From Lathyrus oleraceus (Eukaryota; Streptophyta; Magnoliopsida; Fabales; Fabaceae), in assembly GCF_024323335.1 (NCBI RefSeq), contig NC_066585.1:342923346-342987345 (forward strand): DNA of 64,000 nucleotides. The letters run 5' to 3'. Shown here piece after piece: positions 21,360-33,700 of the stretch (its first letter is position 1; each line of letters starts with the position of its first letter). Under the pieces are notes generated by a model that was not told where the DNA came from, made no database searches, and saw only the letters and a list, made by a program, of their open reading frames with translations. The position numbers and the translations under genes are program-made.

Positions 21360-21376
21360 GTTGTCCCTTATTTAAG
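21360..21376 (-). promoter_or_regulatory. Purine-rich tract of Ogre-2
   Basis: On the - strand CTTAAATAAGGGACAAC directly before the 3' LTR. A weak tract, but placed correctly. Confidence 0.5.
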
Positions 21377-21689
21377 TATTTTCAACCAGAGAATATGAAG
21401 AATGTTAATCTTCATATGATCGCGGTGGGAGATAGTTAAATACTAAAAAGACCCTAATTTTGTAGGTGATATGAGATGCTATGAATGCATGAAGGACTTT
21501 TTATTTGGATTTTCTAGGGATATGATATGAGATGAACCCTAACTCGATATTTTATGATATATGAAGAATGACAAATGGATCGGTGGGGAATGATGGAGAC
21601 AAGTTATAAAGATGTCCCACAGGAAACAAAAATGAGGGTGAAAACTTGTTGGGGATAACAATCCTGCTGGAGGAAAGACAACGGGAAAT

Positions 21690-22580
21690 ATGCAAAGAGA
21701 TTTTAACAACAGGTTCGCACATGACCTGACAAACACCGGAATATTCAAAGACTTTTCAACAACAGGTTCAAACATGACCTGAAAAACACAAAAATATTCA
21801 AAGAATTTTCAACAACAACTTCAAACATGACCTGACAACACTTGACTATTTAAAGAGTGCTCAATTCACAGGTTCAAACATGACCTAGCAGCATTAGGGA
21901 ACATACAAAGAAGATTTGAACGACAGGTTCATACATAACCTGATGACATCTTGAATATCAAGGAAATTTTAGTTAACAGGTTCATATATGACCTGACAAC
22001 ACTGGAAAAAAATCAAAGGATTCCATTAATAGGTTTATACATGACCTGACCATTGGAATATTCAAAGAGTTTCAGTAATAGATTCAAACATGACCTGAAA
22101 ATGTTGGGGGATACCAAAAGGTTTCATCAACAGGTTCAAACATGACCTAACAATACTGGAAAACATACAAAAAAAGTTCCATCAATAGGCTCACACATGA
22201 CCTGACAGTATTGGAAAATTCAAAGCGTTTCAGCAACAGGTTCACACATGACCTGTAAATACTAGAAAATCAAGGAAAGTTTAATTAATAGGTTCATACA
22301 TTACCTCAACATTAGGATATTCAAATAAATTTTCACTGACACGTTCAGACCTGACCTGACGACACTGGAAAACTCCAAGAAAGTAATATCCACAGGTTCA
22401 TGCATGATCTGACAATTATGGAGGTTTCAAAGATATTTTACTAACAGGTTCAGGCGTGACCTGACAACACTAGAAAACCCAAATTAAACTTCAAAAGCAG
22501 GTTTATACATGACCTGACAATATTGGAAAACATACAAAGAGAGTTTCATCAATAGGTTCATACAAGACCTGACACTTTAG
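21690..22580. repeat. Degenerate tandem array, unit about 50-56 bp
   Basis: About sixteen copies of AACAGGTTCA(A/T)ACATGACCTGA followed by an A-rich spacer such as ACACTGGAAAA. Copies differ from each other at several sites and vary in spacer length. Confidence 0.85.
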
Positions 22581-22872
22581 AATACATCTGATAGTTCTGG
22601 AGATTTCTCACAAGAAATCCATCCGATCAAAGATTTTGGAGATTCCTAACAGTGAATTTATCCAAGACAAGAATAAATTAGAGTCTTCCCATTAGAAGAT
22701 CATCCACGCAAAAGGCTATGATGATTCTTTACAAAGAAATCAAATAAAACCAACATCATTGGAGTTTTCTAACACAAAAACCTCCAAGCTTCTGGGAATT
22801 CCTCAAGATGGTGAGTCATGCATGACTTTCATGGAACCATCAGGAAAGACAGGGTAATCAAACTATCTGTAT

Positions 22873-23150
22873 ATGCCAACGACAATTGGACTTTGACCGT
22901 AAGCAATGGATTACAACCAGATTTTAACGGATAGATGCCAACAACAATTGGACTTTCACCGTAAGCAATGGATTACAACCAGCTTTTAATGGATTTTTCC
23001 AACAATAATTGGACTTTGACCATAAGCAATGGATTACAACTAACTTTTAATGGATTTTGCCAATAACAATTGGACTTTGACCATAAGTAATGGATTACAA
23101 CCAGCTTTTAATGGATTTTGCCAACAACAATTGGACTTGACTAAAGGAAT
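22873..23150. repeat. Tandem array, unit about 61-62 bp, five copies
   Basis: CAACAATTGGACTTTGACC, then AGCAATGGATTACAACCAG and TTTTAATGGATTTTGC. Phrase positions are about 22883, 22944, 23006, 23067 and 23128. Confidence 0.88.
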
Positions 23151-23449
23151 TAGTAAAATAATTACTGGCTACAACGGAGTTTTCCAGCAACAACTGGACT
23201 TGAAATAATGTTGGCGACAACCAAACTTTAGATACCAATTACAATTGTATTTATAAACAAAGTGACAGTGATGCCAATGATAATTGGGTTTAAAATGAGT
23301 TCTAGTAACCATTGAGCTTGGAATAATTCCTAGTAACAACTGAATTTTAGGAGACACCAATGAGTCTTGAAATAATGCCAGGGAATGAGATAGAGGTTCT
23401 GGAAGTGAGTCAGAACAAAAATGACATGTCAGGAAATTCATCGGAGAGT

Positions 23450-23700
23450 AAAAGAAACGAATTCTAGAAATACACCAGAATTACAAGTGATATTCTGGAA
23501 ATACATCAGAATACAGACACATTCGATAATACATCGAGGAAATTCTGGAAATACATCAGATTACAAGACAAACATATTTGAGAATACATCAGTTAGGTAG
23601 GGAAACATCTGGAAACACATCAGACAAGTTACGGAAATAGATCAATAAACAAAGAGTAATCCGAAAATTCATCGGATAATCCAAAAAGGAAATGAACCTC
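23450..23700. repeat. Short-unit array around TCTGGAAATACATCAGA
   Basis: TCTGGAAATACATCAGA, GAATACATC(A/G) and CCGAAAATTCATCGG-type phrases recur about every 30-50 bp with irregular spacing. Confidence 0.65.
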
Positions 23701-25863
23701 ATGGACATTTTTTTGATAGGTGCCAACTGAGTTGGACTTGAAAATGACTGCGAAAACTGGATGATGGTTTAAGGGCACCAAAGACAAACTGGAATTAGAG
23801 GTCAAAGGATATAGGATTAACAACAAGACCTGGGTCAATGCAAAATGAGCACGAAGTACATTTCAACTATGCATGATTTGAATTTTTTTTATGCAGGATA
23901 TATGAATGATCATGATATGAAAATGCTAACACTTGAGTGGACTGGGAGTTTGTAAAGGCTTTTTATGGAAGTCATGATTCCTCAACACCGAGAACTCAAT
24001 CAAATATTTTATGATATATGTTATCAAAGGAGAATTCTATCAAGCTTGACAATCACAACTTAGCCAAATGGATCCTTTTGAAGGATTAATGAATTGTGCT
24101 AGCATAATTTTCGGGCACTCGCCTTAAACTTAATAGTTATTGATATATGGCAGAATTTGTTTCAGCAATTTGAAAGCATGAAGAAAGAGGTTATTCCCCT
24201 CTGCGGCTCATCTTGCTCAGTCTATTGGGTCTTTGAAAATGTTTACCTTGAAAGTGAGTTTGAAACAGCTTGACATAAGACGGTCTCGATATGGCTCGCC
24301 CCAATGTTTGAATATCGCAGTGGTCTGACCCTGACTAACCAAAACCTAGAATGGTAGACTTCTGATTGATTGTCCTTGGATTGTTGGGCTCAATGAGCTT
24401 CTGAGGTGGCTTGCCTCAGTCTGAGTCTTGAAGCAAATTACTCTTGGCTAACTGGACCTTAGGGTGATTAGCTCAGATTGAATGATACTTAAAGTGATTT
24501 CCCCCTGACTGGACTTCTTTCACTTTATCAAGTTCCTCAACTGTATATTGTTGGAATTTCTTTGATGCTAAGTGCTGACTCACAAATAAGATTGTTCATT
24601 CAAAAGTGGTAATTTTAATGCAGTGCTTATGCAAAAATTTGAAATCAAAATTTATTGATATGAATGGGTGAAATACAGTGAACGAGTCACTGATAAGAAC
24701 ATAATGATGATCTAGTCATTCACAGTATGCAAGTTGGTGCGATCAAATGATTAACAAAAATCGTTTGGAGACAGGTCAACACAACCTTATTGTAGTATGC
24801 TTTTAGAATTAACCCTGCCTCAATTAGGTCTTTTAAGGGTTGTAATGTGGCATGGTTCACGGTTTTTTAAACAAAAGGATATAAGGCTCAAATTTAATTT
24901 TAACCCACCCCTTCTTCTTGATGATCTCCAATTCCTATATTAAGCTAATTCGATACACGCATTCGACTTCGAAGGTGTGAAGGTGAAAATGAGGATTCAA
25001 GATGAGATTTTCTTGAAATGGCAGTCATCTTATTTTGTTTTTGTTGAGGATTTTGGTGACCTCTTTTGATTGATTTTTATACTTAAGTTTTTTTACTGCA
25101 TCTTTGAAGCTTTCGATCCATCTGGACGCCCTAACTTTTGCATAAGTCATTTTGTGGTATTTGACTTAGCCGACTTTTTTTTAAAGGTGTTGGCTGCAAC
25201 ATTATTGGTGGATGAGGATCAACCAACACTAGTTTTAGCTTTTCTCAACTTTTTCGACACTTTAACATGTGCACGAAGGATAACATGTGGTTGAACCTAA
25301 TTGGAGGGTGTACAGATGGACAAATTCTTTTGAAAGATCGAATGCACGGTCAAACTATCTGAACACAACTACCCTTCCCCGGGTTAAGATTAAAGGTTTT
25401 AGATCCAGAAAAAAAAAACAACAACTTCTAGGCTCAAAGTGGTTGAGTAGGGATTAACTCCTTATCTCTTCAGTGTTTGGGGATTTGAAACAATGCCTTA
25501 CATCATCGGCAAGGTTTTATTCAAAAGCATACCACAATAATTTGAGGTGTTTCTTTTTTATCACCCTCCTTCCAATCTTTGTTAATGCAACAGTTTGATA
25601 AACAAAAATGAATGACAAAAGTATTTTTATTTTTAACATAAATGAAAAACAAGTGAATACGAATGGATCAAAAATATGCATAAACATTTCATTAGTCTTA
25701 CCAATTCAAAGAAAACAACAACGCTTAAAAGCAGTTAACAAACAACATGCAAGGAAATTACAAAAGAAATGCTAAAACAACCAAATGGTTGCCAACTTTA
25801 GGGAGTTAACTTCTTCAAACTTAATCCATTAACTTCGAGGGACATCCCTTGAGGTCTTCGTAC

Positions 25864-26696
25864 TTATATGGGCGATAGGTTAACATTCACCACCAAGCTT
25901 CCTTCTTGAAAGGCTATGTACCCGTTGTCAATCAATTGTTGTACTTTGGCTTTAAAAGCATTACAGTCTTCAGTTGAATGCCCTTCTGATCTGGCATGAT
26001 ATCCACATTGCACATTTGGGTCATACCCGGGTGGGTAAGGTTGTGGAACCGGCTTGAGAGGCTTGGGAACCACCAACGAGTTTTGAATCAGAGTTGTAGA
26101 AGTTGGTTATATGTCTTGAGGATTGGATGAAGAGGATCATTTCTTTTTTCCAAGTTATTTTGAGGCCTATGCTGATTTCGATATCTCGGGCCTTAGGCTT
26201 GTTGATTTGGATAAGAAGCAAACCAAGATTGTTGGTAATGAAGACCAAAAGGTAGTGGTTGCTGGTATGGCACTTTGGGCATTGCTAACTGCTCATTTTC
26301 AGCCACTTGAAAGTTGGGATCAACAAGCTTTTTGACATTGGCACGACGATCTTCAAATTCTTTATCTTCAATCTCATCATTGGACGCCGCCCTCTTGGAT
26401 CCATTACTTAGTTCTCCTTTACTTCTGTTGGCATGGGTCATGACATTGGAAATCCAAGGCGATATCTCAATGCTCTTATTGGGAAACGATGATATCTCGT
26501 TAGCCATATCCCTGACCTCTTCCTTGTGGTACAAAAACTTGAGGGGTTTTAGCGGTCCTTTTCCTTTATCATTACCTGACCCAGAAATCAAGATATATGT
26601 ACCTGAGCCTTCCTCCTTGAGTGTTGGTGACCTTATGTCAATCAATCTTTGCAGCTTGAACTTAAAACTCTTGCATTCCTCAATGGAGTGCCCCAT
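25864..26696 (-). pseudogene. Ogre-2 gag fragment with CCHC-like motif
   Basis: Two overlapping - strand frames. 26696-26193 begins MGHSIEECKSFKFKLQ, the second half of a C-H-G-H-C type knuckle that lost its first half, then a low-complexity linker. A frameshift near 26200 leads to 26076-25864 with PPGYDPNVQCGYHARSEGHS and TEDCNAFKAKVQQLID, a complete CxYHxxxxGHxxxxC knuckle as in Ogre Gag. The protein would have bound element RNA. It ends at 25864. Confidence 0.65.
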
Positions 26697-26714
26697 TGTT
26701 CAAGTATGGTATTT

Positions 26715-26948
26715 TCACTTGACCTTCAGGTGATCTTCTTCAAAGACTAAACTCTTTTTGTTAATCAATTCTCGTACCAAGGCTTTCAACGCTAAGCAAG
26801 AATCCAGGTCATGTCCTACTGACCCTTTATGGAATTGACATGTTGCATTTGGATTGTACCATGGCAAGTATGGTGACGTAGGTGTGAGATCTCGAGGGAT
26901 AACTAAAGCATTCTGGATCAGTTGCGAGTAGAGCTTGCTATATGGCAC
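26715..26948 (-). pseudogene. Ogre-2 gag fragment, first CCHC-like motif
   Basis: 78 codons: LYSQLIQNALVIPRDLTPTS, PWYNPNATCQFHKGSVGHDL and DSCLALKALVRELI, a CxFHxxxxGHxxxxC knuckle close in design to the one at about 26000. It ends in a stop just before the next fragment. Together with 25864-26696, this gives three successive knuckle modules. Confidence 0.65.
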
Positions 26949-27062
26949 TGGAATCGGGTCGTTGTGATCTTTGTTCCCCTTGTTCTGATTCTGATTTTTG
27001 TTCTGAACCTGACTTCGGTGATTTTAAGGAGGAATAGCTAGAGGATGTTGATGATGACATCC

Positions 27063-27308
27063 TTAGGGAAGGTCATTTTCTGGTAGATGAGGAGTTGTCA
27101 CATATAATTTCCCTTGACTTGGGGTATCACTGAATGGATGTGGAGTGGTATCTCCCTCCGTTGCAGCAATATGTATGGGATGACCCTCTTTTCTTAACAA
27201 AGCTTGCAGAATTTCCAAGACCCATTCCATTTGGATTTTCAAAAGATTGAGTTCCTCTTTCAATGCTTCTTGACTTTTCCTTAGCTCGTCCATCATCTCA
27301 TGAGACAT
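27063..27308 (-). pseudogene. Ogre-2 gag N-terminus
   Basis: ATG at 27308-27306, then MSHEMMDELRKSQEALKEEL and LNLLKIQMEWVLEILQALLR, a coiled-coil start characteristic of Ogre-type Gag. The frame stops at 27063, and the Gag core expected before the first knuckle is missing or too decayed to see (26950-27060). Confidence 0.7.
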
Positions 27309-28115
27309 GGTTCTTTATTCTAAATGTGTGTAGGGAATCACTTTTCTGATCATGGACAAAGGATGGATGAGTTTTTTTTGTATTTTTTCTGGAAAATGAC
27401 ATGCATTCTTATGAGATGCAGATGCAATGGAATGGGAATGAATGCAATGCAAGCCATGCATTTTTTTCAATACATAGGCTTAAAAGTCTAAGGTACTGAT
27501 GAATCTGATTGCTTTCCAAGAATAGGTTCTCACCGGGTATGATCTAGGAATTCAAAAAAGTTCCTAGAGTCATGGATCCATTAGACTGTTTGCTTCCTGT
27601 GGCAACTTACTTGTCGGGCATCAACTTCATCCAAAGAATCTACTCTATGTGAGGTTCTCGCATCGACCCAACGAGAAATTCATCTCACGGACCCACACTA
27701 CATAACCATCTTTCTTAATTGGCCACATGATTAAGGTTCTACAAATGGTCCTTAGAGTCATGGATCCTAATGAAAATATCAAAGCTTACGATGACTTATT
27801 TGTCAGGTAACAACATCCTTCCAAGGATCTACTCTAAGTAAGGTTCTCGCACTGACCCAACGAGAAATTCATCTCGCGGACCCGCACTAATCAACCTCTT
27901 CCTATCTTATATTTTCACTCGAGACTCAGGAAGATAGTCTTTCCCACAAGGTTTGTAATCTGTGTATCCAAGTACCAAAGTATAATGGAACCAATACAAC
28001 CGATTATAGAAATATGACAACAAAGATATCAAAAGAAATAAAGAAATTCCACACAAGTAAACAAACAAAGGCACACAAATGACCTAACTAGGCTTGACTC
28101 ACTTAGGGTCACGTC
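27309..28115 (-). other. Ogre-2 5' leader with an approximately 189-bp duplication
   Basis: No gene. Two diverged copies of a block (about 27541-27725 and 27733-27900) share AGAGTCATGGATCC, GATCTACTCTA and GACCCAACGAGAAATTCATC; the last phrase recurs about 189 bp apart. Confidence 0.7.
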
Positions 28116-28134
28116 ATCCCCAGCAGAGTCTACA
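28116..28134 (-). promoter_or_regulatory. Primer binding site of Ogre-2
   Basis: On the - strand TGTAGACTCTGCTGGGGAT, two bases after the 5' LTR. It resembles the TGGCGACTCTGCTGGGGA-type PBS of Ogre elements with two or three changes. This fixes the orientation. Confidence 0.7.
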
Positions 28135-28136
28135 TC

Positions 28137-31100
28137 TGTCGCACCTCAAAAAATAGGAATACGACTTAGCGAAGCGCAATCGCACGCTCGCATGATGGAC
28201 TGAACAGAGTCGCCATCGAACTTTATTTATTCCTAAAAGGGAAAGGGGAAATATTGGTAAAACCCAAGAAACAACGATAATGATTATGGCCGTCACAACC
28301 AAATCAGGGTTCGGGAGTCAATTACGCAAGGGGGAGGTATTAGCACCCCTCACGTCCGTTATACTCAACGGGAACCATTAGGTTAATTGTGTGTATTAGT
28401 GTTAGCTTAGAAATGTTAGGCTTCTAGAGTTATTAGGTGGGAAAGAAAGAATAGAAAGAGAAGAATGTTTTTGGATTTTGCAACGAAGGGGACTAAACCT
28501 AAAATTTTTATTAATGGGCCTGGCAAGATTTACAAATCTTGCTCCTACGTATCTCCGGATGCAATAGAAAACTCAAGGCTTACGTAGTTCTGGGTAGAAA
28601 AATGTTTGTTTGTTGGTCGATTTTAGCGAAAGCTAAATTGTATTAATCGACGAAAAACATTGTTTTACCCAAAACAGATGAGGAGCAGACGTATACCACA
28701 CATCAAATGGATTTACAAATCAACATTCGGAAAAACGTCACTTATCTCAACTCAACAATTATGGACGAAACATTGCTTTACATCACCTTAAGACAAGATT
28801 TCTTTCATTTATGAAAAGGTTTTCCTGATCAATCGCATGACAGCAAAAAAAAAGAGTTTGATTGGTTGAATGTATTTTTGGGCTTGAACGACGAGTATTT
28901 ATGACTTGCAAGCTCTTACAACTTGGGTATAATACTCGAGATTACGTCTAGACCTTTCACCCAGGTAATCTTTTTCTCTCAATTTTATTGAGAAAAGAAG
29001 TTTGAATATTTACAAGTGTTTTTAGAGGGAAGACGAATACTTAAGACTTGCAAACTCTTACAACATGGACCTAATATTCAGGATTACGACTGGATATTCC
29101 ATCCCGGGTAATCTTTTCCTTCATATTTTATTGAGAAAAAAAATTTGAATATTGGAGTGTTTTAAAGAGAAGACGAATATTTATGCCTTACAAGCTCTTA
29201 CAACTTGGGCCTAATATTCGGGATTACGACTGGATATTCCATCCAGGGTAATATTTTTCTTCATATTTTATTGAGAAAAGACATTTGAATATTTACAATT
29301 TTTTTTTGAAATGAAGACGTACACGTATAGCTTACAAACTCTTACAACTTGGGCCTAACATTCGGGACTACGACTGGACCTTTCACCCAGATAATCTTTT
29401 TCTTCCAATTTTAATTAAGAAAATGGTTTGAAATGTTTGAGGGTAATTGAAATGCAGACAATAAATGCGAGCACATAAAAAGAAAAGAGATCATTATAAG
29501 AAGGCCAAAGAGTAAGCCACGGGATTGAATGCCAACCGTAATCGAGAGCAAACTGAATTTAGCTCCAAACTAACATAGAGTGGATTCATGTAAGAACCAC
29601 TCTATAAGAAGTTGAGCCAACCGAATCTATGCGTCCAAATAATTTTCGAAAGTTAAATTAAATTTTAATTCCGATATCGCAACGCAATAATAAACCAAGC
29701 ATATTATTATTATATCAATATTATAATTGTTTTTATTTTTTATTTTTACATCAACTCAAAATAATCGAAAAAAATAGAAAATTAACATAACTCACACGCG
29801 CTATCCATAATGAATAAAATAAATAAATATTATTAATAATAAATAATAATAAAAATAAAACTAAAAATAATATTTAAAACTAACACGTTACAAATATGTA
29901 TATATAAGTTCTTCTTGGAAACAGAATTATAGTAATATATTATTGAAAATTGATAAAAAAAAATACCATATATAATTTTAAAACATAATGCATTCTAACA
30001 TGTGGATTCAGTCATATTTCCGAAAGGTTATTAGTAATAAAATTGTTTCAACAAAATTTTTTTTTAATATTGTTTCATTTTGTAAAACAATATAAGGAAA
30101 TAAATATATATACACATACGTATACTTCTTTCCACAATCACATAATAAAACCAACAAAACCTACACATAGAACAAACCAACAAAATATTAAAAAATCAGT
30201 AAACTAGAACAAACCATGAAAAGAAAAGCAACATAAATCTACAAACAATAAGCTAAAAACAAACCAGAAAAAGACAAATCATGAAATCAAAAGATAAAAT
30301 TATGTACGGCTAACTCTTACACGAAGAATCAGCAGAGTTACTGCATTGGATAACCTGAAAAGCGAATAATACTTGATGCTCGGAAATGTGATGCATAGCC
30401 TTTAAGTAAGTGATGACGGGATGTTGCCGGAACGATTATTGCAAGTTAGGTGGTTGAAAGTGTCAGCGAAAATGAAGGTTAGGCCGTTGGTTGCGTTTCA
30501 GTTTAGATATATGAGTTTGGACGGAAGTATGGTAGAGGTTGTGAATGGTGTTTCACTGAGGATTCCAGTGGAGGCGGCGGAGGGAAGATTTGAGTCGTAG
30601 TTGTGAACATGGTGGTGGTGAAAGGTTATTCGCGGCGGAAGGAGTTCATGTGTTTTAATGGAGCGAGTATTTAGTTACGTATACTATAGCAGCGGAGGGA
30701 GCATTTATTTGAAGTGTATTGTTAATACAAAATAATGGAAAAAGTTACAGGCTTGTGTGTTGTTATGAAGGACGTAATGTATTGTGAGTTGTAGTATGGA
30801 GAAAGACAAAACAACAAGTGGTTATGCGAGTTGAAGAAGAAGAGCTTATGAGTTGGTTTATATGTTGTGTTTTTTTTCTAAAATGAAAAGAAAGTATCAG
30901 ATCTTGATGGGAGTGCCGTTGATGTGTGTTATTGGTCCCTCCCTTTCAGCAATGCACTTAGTATATATATGTGCATGCTAGGTTTTAATTTTTTATATTA
31001 TTCCCCAATTGCCCTTGTAGATGTTATTTAATGACAACATAAATTAAAACAAATTAATCAAATAAATTTCAAACAAAATAAAATAATCAAAATAAAGTTG

Positions 31101-31589
31101 AAATGAAATTATAAATAATCCTATTTATTTATTCTAAATATTTTGATGAAAAAACTCAAAATGAATAAAAAGTCGGACGCAAAAGTGTCTGAAAAATTAA
31201 AATGAATACACCAAAATGATCAACGTGAAATAAACTTCTCGAAAACATACTGGTTTTGATCAAATTTTTAATTAAAAAATAATCGGTTAAAAGGCTAAGA
31301 CTGATCAAAATGCGACTGGAAAAAAAGTCGAAAAAATAAAACGAGCACACCAGGTTAAACTATGTGAACCGTAGATTAATAAAACTGACGTCTGCAAGCT
31401 CAATTTTAAAAATTTTCACTCGCTAATTTCACGTGCACTTGAGAATCAGTTTGACCGGTCTGTCTGTAAATCCTAAAATTTATTTTGGTTGATATTTTAG
31501 GCATTATGCATGTTATGTTATGAAAATGATGTGAATGCTATGATAAATATATTGATTCAATGATCTGGGGTCAAAATTGGGGTATGACA
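28137..31589 (-). repeat. 5' LTR of Ogre-2 (right)
   Basis: 3,453 bp, from TGTCGCACCTC to GGGTATGACA on the + strand. It carries the 353-bp block (29924-30276) absent from the partner LTR and the same 141-bp subrepeats. Confidence 0.9.
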
Positions 31590-33700
31590 ATATGGCTGCA
31601 ACTTCTGCATCATCTTTCTCAAATGCCTCCCTGGCAGCAACTTCAGCAGTTGTTTTCTCTGCAGCTTCTCTCCTTGCCTTCTCAGCTTCCTCCTTATCCA
31701 GACAAGCCTCCATCTTCTATTCAGCACTTCTAATAAAGTCATTTCTGACTTGTTCAGATAAGCCCTTCAGCTTGAAGACTTCAGAAGTCATCCATTTGAT
31801 AAACCCATTCCAGTGATTCCTTACTTTAGAAGGATTGTCACTGACGTTGGATTTGTCAGAGAGCTTCTTGAGTTTTGAAGCGGAACTCTATTAGAACTTG
31901 GCAAGTGCCTCATCAAGGGTAGGAAGAGTGAGGTCAAGTTCAGAGGGTTGAGGAGTGGGTTCAGAAGGTTCATGTATGGGTTCAGATGGTTCAGGTATAG
32001 ACAAAGTCTTTTTAAAGTCAGTTGTGGCCTGAAGGTCTTCGTGGTTTAGGGAATGAGGGTCAGGGTTATCTGAATCAGAGTGTTCAGTGTTAGAGGAGAG
32101 GTCATAATAAGGAGGGGGGATAGGGGTGGTGAATGGGGTTCATTAAATAATAAGGCTTCAGAGTGGGGGATTGATGTGGTTTATAGGTTAAAGATAGGTA
32201 TGGGAGATAAAGGTGTGATGGTTCTGAGAGGGATGGGGTTAGATGTTGTGGGTTCTGATGGATTTGATCCAGAAGGGATGGGTATAGAAGGTTCAGATGA
32301 GGAAGGGAGTGAGGTAGTTTGTTGTTGAGATTTAGATTTGGATTTTGCGCTGGGAGCTATAATTTGTATGGAAGGTGAGGTGGATGATGTTTTAATAGTG
32401 GTTGAGAATGTGGGGGGGAAGAGGGAGTGATGAGGCAAGTTGCCTAGAACTAGAAGGAAGAGGAGCTTCTTAGATATGAGACTTATGTGTAGGTGTTGAC
32501 GAAGTCAGAGGCACTAGCTTCATCTGAGTTGCTGAAGACTCTCCCAGCTTGAGACTCTTCTTCTTCTTCTTCTGAGATGTTTCCCTCTTTCTCTTCAAGA
32601 AGTTAGGGGGTTGATCTGGGAGCCAGTTCAAACTGAAGCCAGAGATATCGTATCCTTGGGCTTCTAGATCCTGCAAGTAGCAAGCAATGACTTCCGGAGG
32701 ATCAATCTTTGAGAAAAGATATATCTCATTAGCTACCTCCCTTTGATCCTCCAGAGCTTCCCAAGAGGTGTTCCTTGTGGGTTTAACACAGACCTTGTCA
32801 ATCAGTTCCATGCTCTTCAGATTCCTCCCATTCAGAGGCTTCCCTACGTCCATGGTGACGTCTTTCACCAGGTTCAAAGAAATGAGGTAATCCACCAGAC
32901 CACTGTCAATCAAAATGTCAGAAATAAATCTGCCCAAAGGAATGTAGTTCTTGAGCTTTATGTTGTTCCTTGTGTCTCTAACAGAATCTATGAGATACTT
33001 GAAAAGGAGAGAAGGAAGGTTCAACTTCAGACATTTGTGCAGACAATAGAGAATGCACTTCTTATTAGTGTTGACGTAATCAGAAGAACTTGATGAAGGT
33101 CGGTGGTGAATGCATCCCAGAATGATTTTGAGCCACACTCTCAGATGCTTCTGAAGTTCTTGATTCTTAGAAGTTCTTCCTTTTGGGTTCTGAGTAAAGA
33201 TTGTGGGGATAACTTCCTGGGACATGTACTTAGCCCTAGGGTTGATGTTGTAGATCCTTCTTCCCCCAACCTTTTCCATATTGAGGAGCGCAGATATTGA
33301 TTTCTTAGTGATCACCATCTTGATTCCCAGAACATGAGACACAATGTAGTGATTGTCGCAATCAACGAATCTCCAGAATTCCTTCACCAAGTTTGAGTAG
33401 ATGGCCATATAGACGGTTAAAATAATTGAGCCACCCTTGATTTTCTAGTTCTGGTGTGAAGTTCATGCCATTCTCCTTGAGGTTGTCGAAATCCACCAGT
33501 AACTCACACAAAACTTCAAGATGTTCAAAGGGATTTGAGAGGTTAATATGGGCAGGACGATCAAGAACATGGGTTTTTTGATAGAAAGTTATTGAAGTAG
33601 CAGCAGAAGAGGTTGCAACTTGTTGTGGAGATTTAACTTGTTGTTCAGTGGTGTTCATTTGTTTGGAGAATTCAAAAACCTGTTGTTCTTGAGCATTCAT
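31590..33700 (-). pseudogene. SIRE env-like ORF, N-terminal and middle part
   Basis: ATG at 33700-33698 (MNAQEQQVFEFSKQMN). A 1-bp shift near 33400 moves to the frame 33408-32470, about 310 residues with NLVKEFWRF, IKMVITKKSISALLNMEK, YIPLGRFISDILIDSGLVDY and a basic stretch KKKKKSLKLGES. Stops follow at 32470 and 32181, with a Ser/Pro-rich segment between them (SSSEPSIPIPSGSNPSEP). Then comes a heptad-rich segment up to 31590, where Ogre-2 cuts the frame. This layout matches the third ORF of SIRE elements, called env-like by position. I see no convincing signal peptide. Confidence 0.7.

Larger units (their letters stand above)
21377..25863 (-). other. Ogre-2 long 3' region with tandem arrays, no gene
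   Basis: 4.5 kb without a credible coding frame. Right part (23850-25860) has short relics only; 24880-25560 may hold decayed pol or UTR, but I recognise no domain. Left part (21690-23700) holds three adjacent degenerate arrays listed separately. In Ogre and relatives the stretch between integrase and 3' LTR is known to breed tandem repeats. Confidence 0.65.
18257..31589 (-). mobile_element. Ogre-2: gag-only Ogre-like Ty3 element, non-autonomous
   Basis: 13.3 kb between near-matching LTRs (18257-21359 and 28137-31589) with a 4/5 target duplication. Orientation is - because the PBS lies left of the right LTR and the gag fragments read leftward. Internal sequence is only 6.8 kb: leader, gag pieces (27308-25864), then 4.5 kb of non-coding sequence with several tandem arrays. 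I find no protease, RT, RNase H or integrase, so mobility would need enzymes supplied by another Ogre. It sits in the SIRE env-like ORF. Confidence 0.85.

Noticed and set aside
21539..23838. Several 60-90 codon frames in the tandem-repeat region
   Set aside because: They follow repeat units or chance openings; no domain, and neighbouring units have stops.
32080..33300. Plus-strand ORFs (for example 32743-33093)
   Set aside because: They are shadows of the minus-strand env-like ORF, which has recognisable family segments.
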